A stretch of 64,000 nucleotides of DNA from Halobacillus_A sp043497005 (GTDB taxonomy: Bacteria; Bacillota; Bacilli; Bacillales; Halobacillaceae), in NCBI RefSeq assembly GCF_043497005.1, contig NZ_JBIEKE010000002.1:558001-622000 (forward strand). Reading direction: 5' to 3'. Position 1 is the first letter of the stretch. Every line of letters starts with the position of its first letter. Made by a program: the position numbers and the translations under genes. The notes below the pieces were generated by a model, which did no database searches, was not told the origin of the DNA, and worked only from the letters and a program-made list of their open reading frames with translations. Of the stretch, positions 26,782 through 34,615 are shown piece by piece.

Positions 26782-27249
26782 TTAAGACGGCAGTGTTTTT
26801 TCAAGTCTAAGAAATTGTTTGAGCATAGCAATCCGCCAAGTTAATATCATTCCAAGAGCCAAAAGGAAAAACATTCCGCTCGTTTCACCAAAAGATATCG
26901 AAGAACCAATAATAATCTTCAATACAATTCGTAGAATTAATAATCCAAAAAGAATGAACACAAAAGCTCTGGAAGGCTTTAAGTAAATATTCCCTTCACG
27001 CACCTCAAACTTTGAGGATCGAATAAGGAATATAGAAAATACGGCTCCAATAAACACGGCTTCTAGGACTTGTGTCCATTCGACACGAAACATTGGAAAT
27101 AAAAACATTAGTGCCCCCGTACTCATCATAAACGGAGGCAGAATAATCTTTTTTACGCTCGCAGGCCTTTTGGCTGCACGTAAGCGCACAAAAATCATTA
27201 CGACCGCCATAGCTGCAGCCATTATGGAACTAGAAATTATCCAAAACAT
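26782..27249 (-). CDS. ccdC: Cytochrome c biogenesis protein CcdC
   Basis: A 155-aa membrane protein with four to five helices matching B. subtilis YneJ/CcdC (MFWIISSSIMAAAMAVVM at the start, KRPASVKKIILPPFMMSTGA in the first loop). CcdC takes part in cytochrome c maturation together with CcdA, although its exact task is unclear. The ATG at 27247-27249 follows AAAGAG by 8 bases. The gene lies 30 bases downstream of an mrpB-like gene and two genes from ccdA. Confidence 0.88.
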   Translation of the reverse strand: MFWIISSSIMAAAMAVVMIFVRLRAAKRPASVKKIILPPFMMSTGALMFLFPMFRVEWTQVLEAVFIGAVFSIFLIRSSKFEVREGNIYLKPSRAFVFILFGLLILRIVLKIIIGSSISFGETSGMFFLLALGMILTWRIAMLKQFLRLEKTLPS

Positions 27250-27279
27250 AACGTTCACTCTTTCATCCGTTCACTGTAA

Positions 27280-27714
27280 TTAGCTTTCTTCTCGATCATC
27301 CGCTACCGTTAATATGATCGTCATGGTAACTCCGATGACGGTTAAGTACACACCAAGGTCAAATAGTAAAGCCGTAGCCAGTTCAGTACGCCCCAGAATA
27401 GGAAGCTGAAAATAGCCGAAGTTCTGTGTTAAGAATGGTGCGTTAAATAAAAAGGCACCAACACCAGTACCAACAGCTATAATTAATCCTGTAAAAATCA
27501 TGTACAAGTAATTCACCCGAATAACTTTTCTAATAGCATTTAATCCATAAGCCATATACATGAGAACTAGTGCTGCTGCAGCCATTAATCCCCCAATAAA
27601 TCCTCCACCGGGTTTATTATGTCCAGCAAAAAACAAGTACACTGAAAACCCCAGTAAAATAAAGGCAATTAACGACGTCGTCGTTCGTAAAATTAAATCG
27701 TTCGCTCTAGTCAT
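27280..27714 (-). CDS. Orphan Na+/H+ antiporter subunit MrpB/MnhB-like
   Basis: A 144-aa protein with four membrane helices and the MnhB signature: NKPGGGFIGGLMAAAALVLM, a YLYMIFTGLIIAVGTG helix and ALLFDLGVYLTVIGV. MrpB is one subunit of the six- or seven-gene Mrp cation/proton antiporter. No other Mrp subunit is present here. In B. subtilis the response-regulator-like yneI (CcdB) occupies the gap between ccdA and ccdC; this gene has taken that place. The ATG at 27712-27714 follows GAAAGGG by 7 bases. Whether it serves a distant Mrp complex or another role is unknown. Confidence 0.85.
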   Translation of the reverse strand: MTRANDLILRTTTSLIAFILLGFSVYLFFAGHNKPGGGFIGGLMAAAALVLMYMAYGLNAIRKVIRVNYLYMIFTGLIIAVGTGVGAFLFNAPFLTQNFGYFQLPILGRTELATALLFDLGVYLTVIGVTMTIILTVADDREES

Positions 27715-27783
27715 ATAAAAACCCTTTCTATCAACATCCATACTTCTCTAATGATAATACATTTTTTCTACAAAATCCATGCT

Positions 27784-28488
27784 TTAGAATCCTTGAAATC
27801 CAAATAATCCAGCCAGGTAAGAGGTAAGCCGCGTCATCCAGTCAAAATACAGCGCAACGCCCATAAAAATCATAATATAACCGCCGACCTTCACAATACG
27901 GCTGCTGTAACGCTTAATCCATCCCATTTTTCCAATGAAAAACGACAGAATTAAAAACGGTAACGAGAAGCCTAAAGAATAAGCTACCATCATCACTAAG
28001 AATAAATCGGGTTGATCTGCCCCTAATACTAAGACAGCTGAAAGAATAGGACCTGTGCAAGGTGTCCACCCTAAAGAGAATGTTAAACCAATTATAAAAG
28101 AACCAATATAACCAGCTGGACGATTTTTAAAAGTAATTTTACGATCCTTCATAAGGAATTGAAAATTAAATACTCCAATAATAACAAACCCGAAGAAGAT
28201 GATTAATACAGCGCCTAAGCGTCGAATTAAATCTTCATTTTGAATCAACAGTTGAGCAAAGAAAGAGCCGGAAAATCCTAGAAGTAAAAATATGGTGGAA
28301 AAACCCAGCAAGAACAACACAGTATGGAGTATACTGCGTCTCGTCAGCATACCATTTTCGTCCCTTAGTTCACTGACACTCATACCTGTTATGTACGATA
28401 GAAAAGCTGGATACAAAGGGAGGACACAAGGTGAAATAAAAGAAAGAAACCCAGCTCCAAAAGCAAGAAATACATTTACATCTGTCAT
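27784..28488 (-). CDS. ccdA: Thiol-disulfide transporter CcdA
   Basis: Carries reducing equivalents across the membrane to extracytoplasmic thioredoxin-like proteins such as ResA. The 234 residues form six helices with the two conserved cysteines, Cys21 in SPCVLPLYPA and Cys144 in GWTPCTGP. The ATG has GGGGGA upstream. It heads the ccdA-mrpB-ccdC cluster, and the ResA-like protein at 22 kb is a likely partner. Confidence 0.95.
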   Translation of the reverse strand: MTDVNVFLAFGAGFLSFISPCVLPLYPAFLSYITGMSVSELRDENGMLTRRSILHTVLFLLGFSTIFLLLGFSGSFFAQLLIQNEDLIRRLGAVLIIFFGFVIIGVFNFQFLMKDRKITFKNRPAGYIGSFIIGLTFSLGWTPCTGPILSAVLVLGADQPDLFLVMMVAYSLGFSLPFLILSFFIGKMGWIKRYSSRIVKVGGYIMIFMGVALYFDWMTRLTSYLAGLFGFQGF

Positions 28489-28595
28489 AGTTACACGTCC
28501 CCCATCAACATACTCGCCCTTTATTGTATCAGACGGATACTAAAAAAACGATAATGGAAGTGTGAACATATTATGAAACAAAGCTTCCTAAATTA

Positions 28596-28636
28596 TAAAA
28601 AAGCCTTCACTCCCATATAATAGAAGTGAAGGCTTT
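28596..28636 (-). terminator. Terminator of yneF
   Basis: AAAGCCTTCACT (28600-28611) pairs with AGTGAAGGCTTT (28625-28636), and the minus strand continues TTTTTTATAA. It lies 8 bases past the yneF stop. Confidence 0.9.
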
Positions 28637-28643
28637 AGCTTTT

Positions 28644-28871
28644 TTATTTGGTCTGCTGATTGTTCATAGCTCGCATCATCTGATTGATCTTCTTCTGCGA
28701 AGGCTTCTGGCCCATTTGCATCATCAATGTACGCAGCATTTGCTCATTAATCGGCGGGTTTTTCTTTAAATAGTTCATCATGTATCTTCTAGCAATGAAG
28801 AAGCCTAAAGCTACGCCACCAACTAGAGCTAAAAGAGCAATGATGATTACCCATACGATGCCCAAAGTCAT
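28644..28871 (-). CDS. yneF: UPF0154 family small membrane protein YneF
   Basis: A 75-aa protein with one N-terminal transmembrane helix and a conserved cytoplasmic tail (YLKKNPPINEQMLRTLMMQM, GQKPSQKKINQMM). This is the UPF0154 family, universal in Bacilli and without known function. The ATG at 28869-28871 is 11 bases after AAGGAGG. Its place next to sirA is as in B. subtilis. Confidence 0.92.
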   Translation of the reverse strand: MTLGIVWVIIIALLALVGGVALGFFIARRYMMNYLKKNPPINEQMLRTLMMQMGQKPSQKKINQMMRAMNNQQTK

Positions 28872-28945
28872 ATCAACGTCTTCCTCCTTCGTGTTGTCTC
28901 CCATAACAGTATAGTAAAATGATCAGATGAATACAATAGAGCATT

Positions 28946-29353
28946 TTACGATAACAGACGCTGACTTATAAGAGGGGAAATCCATCCGTAATGTTCTCCG
29001 CTTTCTTCAATAATAAAAAACGTTTGATCACACATTCTTAGCGGTTGAAATAAAACCCGTTCTGCTTGCCAGAGGCTGTCACACTGAAATAGACAACAGC
29101 AATTCTTACCATCTAGTATATCATAATTTATTTCACAATCGAATAATCTCTCTTCCAAATCTCTATGGTTTCCATGAATTTTTTTCAACCAATCATAGAA
29201 AGAGAAATGAGTCGTAATATAATCTAATTGATTCATGTAAATAGGGGAATTTGAAAAATTATGGCATTCTTCGAAAAAACGCTTCAGCAAGTCTACTTTA
29301 TAATAATATTTTTCAGTAACTTCACGTTTTACAGCGTATACCGCAAATTGCAT
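28946..29353 (-). CDS. sirA: Sporulation inhibitor of replication SirA
   Basis: A 135-aa protein in the sirA (yneE) position between tkt and yneF. The start MQFAVYAVKREVTEKYYYK and the end HYGWISPLISQRLL correspond to the B. subtilis protein's HYYTYLIKEE and RYGWLNPV ends. SirA binds domain I of DnaA and stops replication when cells enter sporulation. The ATG at 29351-29353 has AAGGAGG at 9 bases. Two Spo0A-like boxes lie upstream. The middle is divergent, so the call rests on the ends and on position. Confidence 0.85.
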   Translation of the reverse strand: MQFAVYAVKREVTEKYYYKVDLLKRFFEECHNFSNSPIYMNQLDYITTHFSFYDWLKKIHGNHRDLEERLFDCEINYDILDGKNCCCLFQCDSLWQAERVLFQPLRMCDQTFFIIEESGEHYGWISPLISQRLLS

Positions 29354-29400
29354 GCGACCATCCCTCCTTGAAAGTATTATATCGATCAAGGTAGAATTAG

Positions 29401-29442
29401 TTTGTCACATTATGTCAGCTGCTCGAAGATACTTTTGTCAAA
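29401..29442. promoter_or_regulatory. Two Spo0A-like boxes upstream of sirA
   Basis: TTTGTCAAA (29434-29442) matches the Spo0A core TTTGTCRAA, and TTTGTCACA (29401-29409) has one mismatch. They have the same orientation with starts 33 bases apart (about three helical turns), 48-89 bases upstream of the sirA start. B. subtilis sirA is directly activated by phosphorylated Spo0A, so control is probably conserved. Confidence 0.55.
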
Positions 29443-29460
29443 TTTTCTTTATGTAAAGCT

Positions 29461-29492
29461 AACTACTGCACACTTGAAAGTGTGCAGTAGTT
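29461..29492 (-). terminator. Terminator of tkt
   Basis: A stem of about 14 pairs (AACTACTGCACACTT with its complement) directly follows the tkt stop. The T-run is stronger on the plus side (TTTTTTACTT) than on the minus side. Confidence 0.7.
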
Positions 29493-29498
29493 TTTTAC

Positions 29499-31505
29499 TT
29501 AATTACTCATTAGGTTTTCAGCATGCTTCACAACATTGTCTACGGTAAAACCAAATTTCTCAATAATGGTGTTACCTGGTGCAGACGCTCCAAAACGGTC
29601 GATACCGATAACGACTCCATCAAGCCCTACATAGCGCTCCCAGCCAAAGGATGCACCCATTTCAACAGCAAGACGTTGTCTTACATTGTTAGGCAGTACA
29701 CTTTCTTTATAATCGTCGTTTTGAGCTTGGAAACGATCAAAGGAAGGAACGCTGACAACGCGAACATCATACCCTTTAGTTTTCAGTTCTTCTTGCGCTT
29801 TAACAGCAAGCTGGACTTCTGAACCAGAAGCTAAAAGAATGCCATCAGGTGTTTCTTTGTCAGAATCAACAAGCACATATGCGCCTCGTTTTACACCTTC
29901 GTACGCTTTCTCTTTTGTCCCATCAAGAGTCGGAAGACCTTGTCGCGTAAGAACAAGAGCATTTGGTGTTGTATTTGATTCTAAAGCAATTCTCCAGGCC
30001 GCACTAGTTTCGTTCCCATCAGCCGGTCGAACAACTGACAGATTAGGTACAGCCCTTAAAGAAGAAAGCTGTTCAATTGGTTCGTGAGTTGGACCGTCTT
30101 CTCCTACTGCAACAGAATCATGCGTTAATACATAATTAACAGGCAAGTTCATAAGCGCAGATAAACGAAGGGCCGGACGCAAGTAATCGCTGAATACGAA
30201 GAACGTTCCAGCATACACTTTCAAACCACCGTGAAGCGCCATGCCGTTTAACGCAGCAGCCATCGCAAATTCGCGTACTCCGAACCAAATATTTCGGCCT
30301 GCATAATTATGTCGTGAAAAATCTTCTTCCTCTTTAACAGCTGTTTTGTTTGAACCAGCTAAATCAGCACTTCCGCCGAAGAAGTAAGGAATCGCTTTTG
30401 ATAAAGAATTAATTACTTCACCAGAAGCTGCACGAGTAGCCAGGTTATCTTCACCTGGTTCAAAGCTTGGAAGATTCTCTTCCCACCCTTCTGGCAGCTT
30501 ACCTTCTTTAGCTAATTCAAATTCTTCAGCTAATTCAGGATATTTCTGTTTGTATTCATTAAATATGTCATTCCATTCCGATTCTTTTTTCGCACCATTA
30601 TCTTTCACTTTGTTGCTGAAGTCTTCATACACTTCGTCAGGTACATGAAATGGTTCGTGCCCCCACTTGTAATATTCTTTCGTTGCTGTGACTTCCTCTT
30701 CGCCTAATGGCGCGCCGTGAGAATCAGATTTTCCTGATTTGTTAGGTGACCCATAACCAATAACCGTTTTAACTTCAATCATTGTAGGTTGGTCTGTGTT
30801 TTGTTTCGCTTTCTCAATAGCATTAGCTATTTCTTCAGTATCTGTACCATTTTCTACACGGATTACTTGCCATCCATAAGCTTCATAACGCTTTTCAACA
30901 CTTTCACTAAATGAACGGTTCAAATCTCCATCAAGTGAGATATCATTAGAATCGTATAGTACGACTAACTTTCCAAGTCCTAAATGACCGGCAAGCGAAG
31001 CTGATTCTTGAGAAACACCTTCCATCAGGTCCCCATCACCACAAATAGCAAATGTATAGTGATCAACAACATTGTATTGATCTCTATTATATTTCGCGCT
31101 TAAATGCGCTTCTGCCATTGCCATTCCAGTTGCCATGGCTAATCCTTGACCTAGCGGTCCTGTGGTTGCTTCCACACCGTCTGTGTGTCCATATTCTGGA
31201 TGACCAGGTGTTTTGGAGTCCCACTGACGGAATTCTTTTAAATCATCAATGGTTACTTTATAGCCGGAAAGGTGAAGCAGGCTATATAAAAGCATAGATC
31301 CGTGACCGGCTGATAAAACAAATCGGTCTCTATTGAACCAATCTGAATTATTAGGGTTATGATTCATAAATTGTGTCCATAACGTATACGCCATAGGCGC
31401 AGCCCCCATAGGCATTCCCGGATGGCCCGAGCTTGCTTTTTCAACTGCATCAATAGTTAGTGTACGTATTGTATTAATGGAAGTTTGTTCAATACTGTTT
31501 GCCAA
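29499..31505 (-). CDS. tkt: Transketolase
   Basis: Thiamine-diphosphate enzyme that transfers two-carbon units between sugar phosphates in the non-oxidative pentose phosphate branch. The 668 residues include SSGHPGMPMGAAPMAYTLW, the cofactor motif GDGDLMEGVSQE, the pyrimidine-domain stretch HDSVAVGEDGPTHEPIEQL and the C-terminal domain. The start is TTG at 31503-31505 after AAAGGGG. It is a single gene between ynzC and sirA, as in B. subtilis, and complements zwf-gndA at 11-14 kb. Confidence 0.97.
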   Translation of the reverse strand: MANSIEQTSINTIRTLTIDAVEKASSGHPGMPMGAAPMAYTLWTQFMNHNPNNSDWFNRDRFVLSAGHGSMLLYSLLHLSGYKVTIDDLKEFRQWDSKTPGHPEYGHTDGVEATTGPLGQGLAMATGMAMAEAHLSAKYNRDQYNVVDHYTFAICGDGDLMEGVSQESASLAGHLGLGKLVVLYDSNDISLDGDLNRSFSESVEKRYEAYGWQVIRVENGTDTEEIANAIEKAKQNTDQPTMIEVKTVIGYGSPNKSGKSDSHGAPLGEEEVTATKEYYKWGHEPFHVPDEVYEDFSNKVKDNGAKKESEWNDIFNEYKQKYPELAEEFELAKEGKLPEGWEENLPSFEPGEDNLATRAASGEVINSLSKAIPYFFGGSADLAGSNKTAVKEEEDFSRHNYAGRNIWFGVREFAMAAALNGMALHGGLKVYAGTFFVFSDYLRPALRLSALMNLPVNYVLTHDSVAVGEDGPTHEPIEQLSSLRAVPNLSVVRPADGNETSAAWRIALESNTTPNALVLTRQGLPTLDGTKEKAYEGVKRGAYVLVDSDKETPDGILLASGSEVQLAVKAQEELKTKGYDVRVVSVPSFDRFQAQNDDYKESVLPNNVRQRLAVEMGASFGWERYVGLDGVVIGIDRFGASAPGNTIIEKFGFTVDNVVKHAENLMSN

Positions 31506-31633
31506 AATAATTTCCCCTTTCTTCTAGCGCGTATGTAACATGTATTATCGTATAATGAAATGAAGTACGTGACAAGTTTCACAACGGATTTTCTTCAGGA
31601 GTCACTCATTTAATTTCCCCCGACCCTTAAAAA

Positions 31634-31668
31634 ATAAACAAAAAACCGCACATCATGTGCGTGCGGTT
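31634..31668 (-). terminator. Terminator of the SOS operon after ynzC
   Basis: AACCGCAC (31644-31651) pairs with GTGCGGTT (31661-31668), followed on the minus strand by a long T-rich run (TTTTTTGTTTATTTTTT). Confidence 0.85.
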
Positions 31669-31669
31669 A

Positions 31670-31903
31670 TTAATGCTTTTTCTCATTTTCTTGCATTCTC
31701 TTCAGCTTCTCAGGAGTGACGTCGTTACCTTCGGGATCAACTACTTTCATGCCTTTCAGCTGGTTTTTAAAAGACTTTCGAACGTTTTTTAAATATTCTT
31801 GACGTAGTTCCTGTTGTTCTTCTTTTTCTTTATCCGTAAGTCCTTCTTCCTTGGACTTATGAGAAAGCTCATTTATACGATTTAACTTTTCGTTAGAAAT
31901 CAT
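31670..31903 (-). CDS. ynzC: DUF896 family protein YnzC
   Basis: A 77-aa helical hairpin protein of the DUF896/UPF0291 family (ISNEKLNRINELSHKSKEEG, LTDKEKEEQQELRQEYL). In B. subtilis it is the last gene of the LexA-controlled yneA-yneB-ynzC operon; the same order holds here. Function unknown. The stop codon is followed at once by a strong terminator. Confidence 0.93.
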   Translation of the reverse strand: MISNEKLNRINELSHKSKEEGLTDKEKEEQQELRQEYLKNVRKSFKNQLKGMKVVDPEGNDVTPEKLKRMQENEKKH

Positions 31904-31975
31904 TTAAAATTCTCCTTTAATGTGAGGATCTAAAGAAAAGACAAGAGTCGATTCGACACTTGTCTTTTCACTATA

Positions 31976-32635
31976 TTAACGCTCTTCATTTAGTTTTTCA
32001 AGTGAGACAAACTCTCTGTATCTTCTATGTACAGTAGCTTTTGAAACATCAAACCCTAATCCCCGAAGGGTAGCTGCAATTTCATTAAAAGTAAGCTTAT
32101 TATCTCTCAGTCTAACGACTTCTTCAATTGGAAACTCCACTCTTTCTCTTCCTGGTGCTAGGTGTTGGTTGGATAAGTTCTTTTGAGGGTTATATCCATT
32201 TTCTACTGCTTTTCTCATTCCTCTGCGAATTTTCATATTATGAATCTTTCGCTGATATTCTTCAACTATACCTACGATTTGCAACACCATTGAATCAGAT
32301 TCTGACATTGTGAATTCACCTTGCTCAGTCAATGAATAGATTTTAACATTTAATTTTTGAAGTTGATGAAACAAAGCTATCTTTGTATTACCACGTCCCA
32401 GCCTTGTTTCATCTTGTATAAACAGCACATCAGCTTGCTCAGTTGAAAACAAATCAAGCATCCGAAACACACCATCTCGTTCTATTTCATATCCGCTGGC
32501 CTGTTCCTCAATGCATTCTATAATTTCTATAGATCTATTTTCGGCCAATGCTGTTAATTCCGCTTTTTGTCTAGCTAATGAACTTACTTGCTCTTCTTTT
32601 TCCGTACTTACTCGACAATATAAAATAGCTTTCAT
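31976..32635 (-). CDS. yneB: Serine-recombinase family protein YneB
   Basis: A 219-aa resolvase-type protein. The catalytic N-terminal domain starts KAILYCRVSTEKEEQ (Ser9 being the nucleophile position) and carries the arginine cluster FIQDETRLGRGNTK. A C-terminal helix-turn-helix follows (LTFNEIAATLRGLGFDVSKA). In B. subtilis yneB belongs to the SOS operon opposite lexA but its target site is unknown. AAGGGG precedes the ATG by 9 bases. It is the second gene after the 31-aa peptide. Confidence 0.9.
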   Translation of the reverse strand: MKAILYCRVSTEKEEQVSSLARQKAELTALAENRSIEIIECIEEQASGYEIERDGVFRMLDLFSTEQADVLFIQDETRLGRGNTKIALFHQLQKLNVKIYSLTEQGEFTMSESDSMVLQIVGIVEEYQRKIHNMKIRRGMRKAVENGYNPQKNLSNQHLAPGRERVEFPIEEVVRLRDNKLTFNEIAATLRGLGFDVSKATVHRRYREFVSLEKLNEER

Positions 32636-32665
32636 TTACAGTAACCCCTTCTCTGGCCTATTTCA

Positions 32666-32761
32666 TTAAACACTCGTTACCATGGAATAGTATAAGAAAG
32701 CCAGGCTTGCTGCAAATAATAGAATATAAGTGACGTCCAGTTTTGAAAGTTTGTTAAACAT
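32666..32761 (-). CDS. 31-aa single-helix membrane peptide in the yneA position
   Basis: The first gene of the lexA-divergent operon. From an ATG at 32759-32761, with GGGGAGAG 8 bases upstream, it encodes MFNKLSKLDVTYILLFAASL followed by AFLYYSMVTSV: a short basic N-terminus and one hydrophobic helix, then stop. B. subtilis YneA in this place is about 105 aa with a helix and a LysM domain, and it delays division during SOS. No LysM sequence is present in any frame of the gap before yneB. A consensus promoter with a LexA box and a second box in the leader precede it. It is either a minimal YneA or a different SOS peptide, comparable in size to Caulobacter SidA or E. coli TisB (analogy only). 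Confidence 0.7.
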   Translation of the reverse strand: MFNKLSKLDVTYILLFAASLAFLYYSMVTSV

Positions 32762-32782
32762 ATTAAACACTCTCCCCATTAA

Positions 32783-32794
32783 GAACAAGCGTTC
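32783..32794. promoter_or_regulatory. LexA box in the leader of the 31-aa peptide gene
   Basis: GAACAAGCGTTC matches GAAC-N4-GTTC exactly. It lies about 22 bases upstream of the peptide start codon, downstream of the promoter. Confidence 0.75.
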
Positions 32795-32825
32795 CCGAAA
32801 ACATCTGTTCTCATTTGTTAATTTC

Positions 32826-32853
32826 ATTATATACGAACGTCCGTTCTTGTCAA
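32826..32853 (-). promoter_or_regulatory. Consensus SOS promoter of the peptide-yneB-ynzC operon
   Basis: On the minus strand TTGACA (32848-32853) and TATAAT (32826-32831) are both perfect, 16 bases apart. The spacer contains the exact LexA box GAACGTCCGTTC (plus 32835-32846). Strong promoter plus centred operator means tight repression and high induction after DNA damage. Confidence 0.85.
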
Positions 32854-32864
32854 ACATTTTTTTC

Positions 32865-32903
32865 GAACGCTTGTTTGTGTTTTTGGACAGCACATGATAG
32901 AAT
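32865..32903 (+). promoter_or_regulatory. lexA promoter with LexA box
   Basis: TTGTGT (32875-32880) and TAGAAT (32898-32903) are 17 bases apart on the plus strand. A LexA box with one mismatch, GAACGCTTGTTT (32865-32876), overlaps the -35, giving autorepression. Confidence 0.7.
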
Positions 32904-32939
32904 GAAACTACTATAATCCTATGTTCGAGGTGTTTAAAT

Positions 32940-33563
32940 ATGAGTAAACTTTCAAAAAGACAGCAAGAAATACTAGACTATATTAAAGAACAAGTACTAT
33001 TAAAAGGTTATCCACCATCTGTAAGAGAGATAGGCCAATCTGTCGGGCTAGCTTCAAGTTCTACTGTTCACGGCCACCTGTCAAGGCTGGAAAAGAAAGG
33101 TTTTATCCGCAGAGATCCTACTAAGCCGAGAGCAATCGAAGTTATTGAATTAGAGGAAGATTCAAGTATACCTCGTACAGAAGCTGCATACGCCCCTGTT
33201 ATTGGTAAAGTAACGGCAGGATCTCCCATTACGGCCATAGAAAACATTGAAGAGTATGTGCCTCTCCCTGACTCTTTAGCCGGGGGAGATGACAACACGT
33301 TCGTGCTTGTCGTACAAGGGGAAAGTATGATAGAAGCAGGAATACTAGATGGCGACATGGTCATCGTCAGGCAGCAGACGACAGCTAATAATGGTGATAT
33401 TGTGGTAGCAATGACAGATGACGAAGAAGCTACTGTGAAAAGATTCTTTAAAGAAAGCAACCACATTCGCTTACAGCCGGAAAACGCCACGATGGAGCCG
33501 ATTATTTTAAATGATGTGTCTATCCTGGGCCGAGTAGTAGGATTATATCGAACGGTACACTAA
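32940..33563 (+). CDS. lexA: SOS repressor LexA
   Basis: Represses DNA-damage genes and is inactivated by RecA-stimulated self-cleavage. The 207 residues have an N-terminal winged helix (SVREIGQSVGLASSSTVHGH), the cleavage site Ala93-Gly94 in KVTAGSP and the protease dyad Ser129 (GESM) and Lys167 (TVKRFF). It is divergent from the peptide-yneB-ynzC operon. Other boxes in this window are at recA and parE. A strong terminator follows. Confidence 0.98.
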   Translation: MSKLSKRQQEILDYIKEQVLLKGYPPSVREIGQSVGLASSSTVHGHLSRLEKKGFIRRDPTKPRAIEVIELEEDSSIPRTEAAYAPVIGKVTAGSPITAIENIEEYVPLPDSLAGGDDNTFVLVVQGESMIEAGILDGDMVIVRQQTTANNGDIVVAMTDDEEATVKRFFKESNHIRLQPENATMEPIILNDVSILGRVVGLYRTVH

Positions 33564-33596
33564 TTTTTTAACTTGGGGCAATAGAATCCCCGCGCA

Positions 33597-33638
33597 TAAA
33601 AAATCAGCTGACTTCAATTTGGTCAGCTGATTTTTTAT
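33597..33638 (+). terminator. Terminator of lexA
   Basis: AAATCAGCTGAC (33601-33612) pairs with GTCAGCTGATTT (33622-33633), followed by TTTTATT; flanking A-runs make it work in both directions. Confidence 0.9.
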
Positions 33639-33754
33639 TCTTTCTCTTATATAGTACTAGGGAGAAGCTCTAAAGGCTCATTATTTCAGAAAATACCCTA
33701 TATTTGCGAATAACCTGAAGTAGTACACTTTAATAATCCTGGCAGGCTGTCGTA

Positions 33755-34237
33755 TTAATCATGTAAATTTTCAGAGGCTACCAGAATACCATCTTCATCT
33801 ACATAAACATAATCGTTTGGATTCCAAACAACATTACCAAACTCTAGAGCTATATTTTCTTCTCCTTTTCCTTCTTTTCGGCTTTTTAGAGGGAGGCTTC
33901 CTAACGCGATGACCCCTGTTTCAGCTTCGCGGAGTTCTATACGATCTCTAATATACCCATTAATGATAATTCCTGCTAAGCCTTTTTTGGCAGCTATTTC
34001 TGCTAAGTTCCCTCCTAATAATGCACAATTTTTAGAAGCTGCTCCATCGACAACTAGCACGCTGCCTGAAGGGATTGTTTCCAGCGCCTTCTTAACAAGA
34101 ACATTATCGTCTTTCACCTTAACAGTGAAAATAGGTCCAAAAAACCTTTCCTTTTTCCCTAAACTTAAAAATGAAGGTTCAACAATTCTTACCTTTTCTG
34201 GCACACGATCACATATATCAGCAGTTTTGATGTTCAT
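33755..34237 (-). CDS. RraA-like family protein
   Basis: A 160-aa RraA/HMG-aldolase-fold protein. Recognisable parts are TADICDRVPEKVRIV, the glycine-rich active-site loop GGNLAEIAAKKGLAG with IINGYIRD (the Arg-Asp pair binds metal and substrate in HMG aldolases), and a C-terminal WNPNDYVYVDEDGIL. Members act as 4-hydroxy-4-methyl-2-oxoglutarate aldolase or oxaloacetate decarboxylase; regulation of RNase E by RraA is a proteobacterial trait and is unlikely here. The ATG at 34235-34237 follows GAAGGAGG. It is a single gene. Confidence 0.8.
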   Translation of the reverse strand: MNIKTADICDRVPEKVRIVEPSFLSLGKKERFFGPIFTVKVKDDNVLVKKALETIPSGSVLVVDGAASKNCALLGGNLAEIAAKKGLAGIIINGYIRDRIELREAETGVIALGSLPLKSRKEGKGEENIALEFGNVVWNPNDYVYVDEDGILVASENLHD

Positions 34238-34554
34238 TATTATTTCCTCCTTCATAATTTTTCCTTCCATTAAAATATAGACTCTCATCTCAATCATTCC
34301 GTAAAAAGAATTCATCCTAAATTACTTTCCATGTATATCCGTTTAAATCCTGCAATCCTTCCTAATTATTTAGCTTCATACACAAAATTCTTTAATTACT
34401 AGAAACTAAAACCTGTTCAGCATTCCAATGCTAATATACTTATAGCAGCCTGCAAATAAAGAAGAACAATGGCGACGTATAGAAATGAAGCAGTTTAAAA
34501 AAATCGACAAAATAAGTTTGTAACCGCCGGCAGAAAATATTTTTCTAAAGGTTT
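34238..34554. other. AT-rich intergenic region, no gene seen
   Basis: This stretch between the RraA-like gene and the HTH gene promoter is AT-rich and carries no open frame with a ribosome site, no clear hairpin and no known RNA. It lies where, in B. subtilis, many strain-specific genes are inserted between glnA and lexA. Confidence 0.5.
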
Positions 34555-34601
34555 TGATAAATTAAAACAATTATTGTATATTTTATTACAACAATTGTTT
34601 T
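34554..34601 (+). promoter_or_regulatory. Promoter embedded in a 15-bp inverted repeat (HTH gene operator)
   Basis: TTGATA (34554-34559) and TATATT (34577-34582) are 17 bases apart. The arms 34564-34578 and 34587-34601 form a 15-bp inverted repeat with one mismatch around 8 bases. The left arm fills the promoter spacer and the right arm covers the likely transcription start. The right arm contains the palindrome AACAATTGTT. Confidence 0.6.
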
Positions 34602-34615
34602 ATTAAGGAGCGCAT

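Noticed and set aside
32762..32893. Longer 75-codon version of the SOS peptide
   Set aside because: Its extra codons run through the LexA boxes and the -10 and -35, so they would not be transcribed from the SOS promoter.
33068..33490. 140-codon open frame antisense to lexA
   Set aside because: Complete overlap with a certain gene, no ribosome site, and serine/threonine-rich composition typical of a reverse-frame shadow.
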